DNA of 64,000 bases from Rhynochetos jubatus (lineage: Eukaryota; Chordata; Aves; Eurypygiformes; Rhynochetidae), in the NCBI GenBank assembly GCA_027574665.1, contig CM050664.1:17882774-17946773 (forward strand). The letters are read 5' to 3'. A model generated the notes under the pieces. The model was not told the origin of the DNA. It made no database searches and was given only the letters and a program-made list of their open reading frames with translations. The translations under genes were made by a program, and so were the position numbers. Position 1 is the stretch's first letter. Every line of letters starts with the position of its first letter. Shown here piece by piece: positions 62,000-64,000 of the stretch.

Positions 62000-62790
62000 T
62001 GTATAAACCTGTTATCCAAGCATTCCAGCACCTGCGTCCTTTACCGCCAGCAGCCTTTTTGCAAGGGATGGGCGTGCTGCGCCTGCGGGCCTTTCTCACA
62101 CAGGTGCCGGGCTGACTTGCATAGCCCGGGGCGAACACGGTTGAGACAGTGGCCTCCTGCAGGGACGCTGACCTGCCAGGCTTGGCTTCCGTCAGCCTGG
62201 GGGCAGCACCTCGCCGCACCCCCCGCTACCGTGCGGCGGAGCTGCTGCCTCCCCCGCCATCCCCGTGTCACGAATTGCCCTGTGGCCGTGCAACATCCAG
62301 GCCCCTTGTGCTGGCCGCTGGCTCCGCACCCTGCCCCTCCGTGGGGTAAAGAGGGTATTGGCAATAGCTGGGGTGGTGCGGCCCTGCGCGAGGCCGGTGC
62401 CCGGACCTGGTGCTTCGCCGCGTTACGGGGAGGCCCCTTGCCCCGAGGGACCGTTACCCGGGGCCGGCAGCCGAGTCGCGGGGCACCCGCCCGGGCCGGG
62501 CCCGCCCCCGCCGCTAGAGCGACGTGTCGCGGCGGCGCAGCCACCTGCCGGCGGGGCTGGGGCCGGGGCGGGGCTGGGGCCTCCCGCCAGCCGTCCCGCC
62601 CCGGCCTGCGGCTCTCGGCTCCGCGGGAGCTCGGGCCGCGTTCCCTCACGGGCTCCTGCTGACAGACCCTGGCCCAGCCCAGAGGACCGGCGGTGCCCCT
62701 GCTGCTCCCACAGAGGCTTCCCACAGCCCTGCGCTGTCACCTCCGGGCCCTAGGCACCTTCTCCGCAGCTGGTGGCCGCGGTAAGTCACA
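62000..62790 (+). promoter_or_regulatory. Second CpG island with a candidate first-exon splice donor
   Basis: A GC- and CpG-dense block, densest from about 62380 to 62650 (for example 'gccccgagggaccgttaccc' and 'cccccgccgctagagcgacg'). A strong donor consensus, GCG|GTAAGT, occurs at 62780/62781 on the + strand just as the island ends. This fits a promoter with a short, possibly non-coding first exon of a downstream gene in the same direction as LMTK2. In mammals the next gene in that direction is BHLHA15, which starts with a non-coding exon; applying this here is inference from gene order only. No coding sequence supports a gene name. Confidence 0.5.
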
Positions 62791-64000
62791 GGAGGGATGT
62801 CAGCCCTGATGGACGGGTGCAGAGGGTGGAAAATTTGGTGTATGGCTGCTTGCTGTTTTCTCTCGACTAGCCCGATCCCCTCTCCATCGCCACTCCCGCT
62901 GTCTCGCTCGGGGTCCCAGCAGCCTGGCTGTGGCTCCATGGGGCAGTGGCTCAGTGTTACAGCAGTGTGCAGCTGTCTGAAAGCAAACCTCGGCCAGCTC
63001 AGCGCCCTCCTGTCCCACGTCATCCCTCCAGCTTTCCCCCAGCCTGCAGCTTTAACGACTGCTTTGCTCCCACAGTGTGCTGAAGCTCCATTTCTCTTGG
63101 ATTTCTTTCCAGCTTTCTCTGCTGGCTGCCTCCACAAACCTCCTCTTCGCCACGTCCTGCGGGCTGCTTTCCTCTCACACAGCAGCTGCTCATTTCTCTG
63201 CTTCCCCTAACAGTGCTTGTGCTGGAAGGGGGAAGCGGAGTGGACATCTTTGTGCCCACCTTTGCCGCCCTGCAGTTACGCATTTTCTGCCAAGCGAGTT
63301 AGCCTGAGCGTCCAGAGCAAACCTGGTGCTTGGCTTTACTCCCCTTTTCTTGCTGAAGATACCCACGTGTCTCTAGCACTTCTAGGCTCCCACAACACCA
63401 GCTGTTCTGTGCTGCCTTTCTGTCAGTGTTTGCCGCCTGGGTGCTGCCCTAACCAAAGGGCTTTGTGAATTCCTGTCCTTTCTGGCAAAGTTGCCTCCCT
63501 GGTAGTAAGGAACCCAGGGATGGCCAGGGTGACCCACAGGCAGGGAACTGAGTCACTGGGAATGCTGAGCAGCTGAAGATGTGCCTAGAGAAACGAGAGA
63601 GGAAGTGCTGCGTCCTGCAGCACACCCGGGAACTGCTTGCCACCTGCTGCAGTGAAGGTTGATGGCTTGTACTGGGACACCTGTGCCTAGTTTTGTTGTT
63701 TGGGGTTTTTTTAATGGGCTCACCAGCTCTAACAGCTCCCACATAATAGCATCAGCATAAAAATACGTGGTTTTAAGGCTGAACCTTTCTGTGACTACAC
63801 GAACTGGAAGAGTGTGGAAGGAAGCATTTTGGAAATAGAGCCCCAGTAACCTTGATGGTTGGTGTTAGCCTCTCTTGGCACAGAACCTGGGCTGAGGGAG
63901 GGTAAAATTTCCATGCTGTCATCTGCCTCGCTAACATGCGGGGAAGGAACAGTGCTGCGTCTTTTTTGATCACCTGGAGAATAAATACTGCTCTGCTCCT
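62791..64000. other. Downstream flank; possible first intron of the next gene
   Basis: Moderately GC-rich sequence with no exon that I can support. An AATAAA at 63980-63985 near the right edge has no clear gene attached. If the island at 62.0-62.8 kb is a promoter, this would be its first intron. Confidence 0.4.

Noticed and set aside
62041-62724. 227-codon minus-strand and 235-codon plus-strand open frames
   Set aside because: Both overlap in the GC-rich CpG island and show low-complexity Pro/Ala/Arg/Gly composition; typical of non-coding GC-rich DNA.
1-64000. CRISPR arrays, operons, ribosome binding sites, phage or plasmid features
   Set aside because: The window is vertebrate nuclear DNA with a spliced gene, CpG islands and LINE/LTR repeats; no regularly spaced repeats or prokaryotic gene arrangement were seen.

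Overview
This window is vertebrate nuclear DNA, almost certainly from a bird. It contains one complete spliced gene with GT-AG introns, CpG-island promoter sequence, chicken-repeat-1 (CR1) LINE remnants, and long terminal repeats of types that are common in avian genomes. There is nothing prokaryotic here: no operons, no CRISPR array, no origin. I cannot name the species; the LTR types suggest a neoavian bird, but that rests on memory of bird repeats and not on a search.

The gene is LMTK2 (lemur tyrosine kinase 2, also called KPI-2, BREK or AATYK2), on the + strand from the ATG at 17573 to the TAA at 57194. I placed 14 coding exons by hand. All 13 introns are GT-AG, every junction keeps the reading frame, and the joined frame encodes 1507 residues, close to the roughly 1500 of mammalian LMTK2. 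The protein has an N-terminal hydrophobic leader, a transmembrane helix, a kinase domain spread over exons 4-11, a very long acidic and serine-rich tail mostly in one 2917-base exon, a protein phosphatase 1 docking motif, and a short conserved C-terminus. The 3' untranslated region is about 4 kb and ends at a clear AATAAA at 61161.

Layout: 1-16.4 kb is gene-free. It holds a young CR1 3' end at the left edge, a small CpG-rich patch at 0.56-0.9 kb, a long and very old CR1 relic at about 2.9-5.0 kb, and an antisense solo LTR at 15.8-16.4 kb. From 16.5 to 18.0 kb lies the LMTK2 CpG island, with a CTG repeat, repeated CCAAT plus CGCGCTCC modules, an ETS/YY1 composite element, two upstream ORFs and coding exon 1. 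Intron 1 (15 kb) carries two more LTRs. Introns 2-13 are mostly unremarkable, apart from a CR1 copy in intron 6 and an LTR scrap in intron 7. After the LMTK2 polyadenylation site, a second CpG island at about 62.0-62.8 kb with a candidate splice donor at 62780/62781 may be the first exon of the next gene.

I did not find a new biological system. The most useful leads are regulatory: the downstream CpG island, the promoter module duplication and uORFs, the tandem donor of exon 1 next to G-runs, and two related LTRs in opposite orientation on either side of the promoter and first exon.
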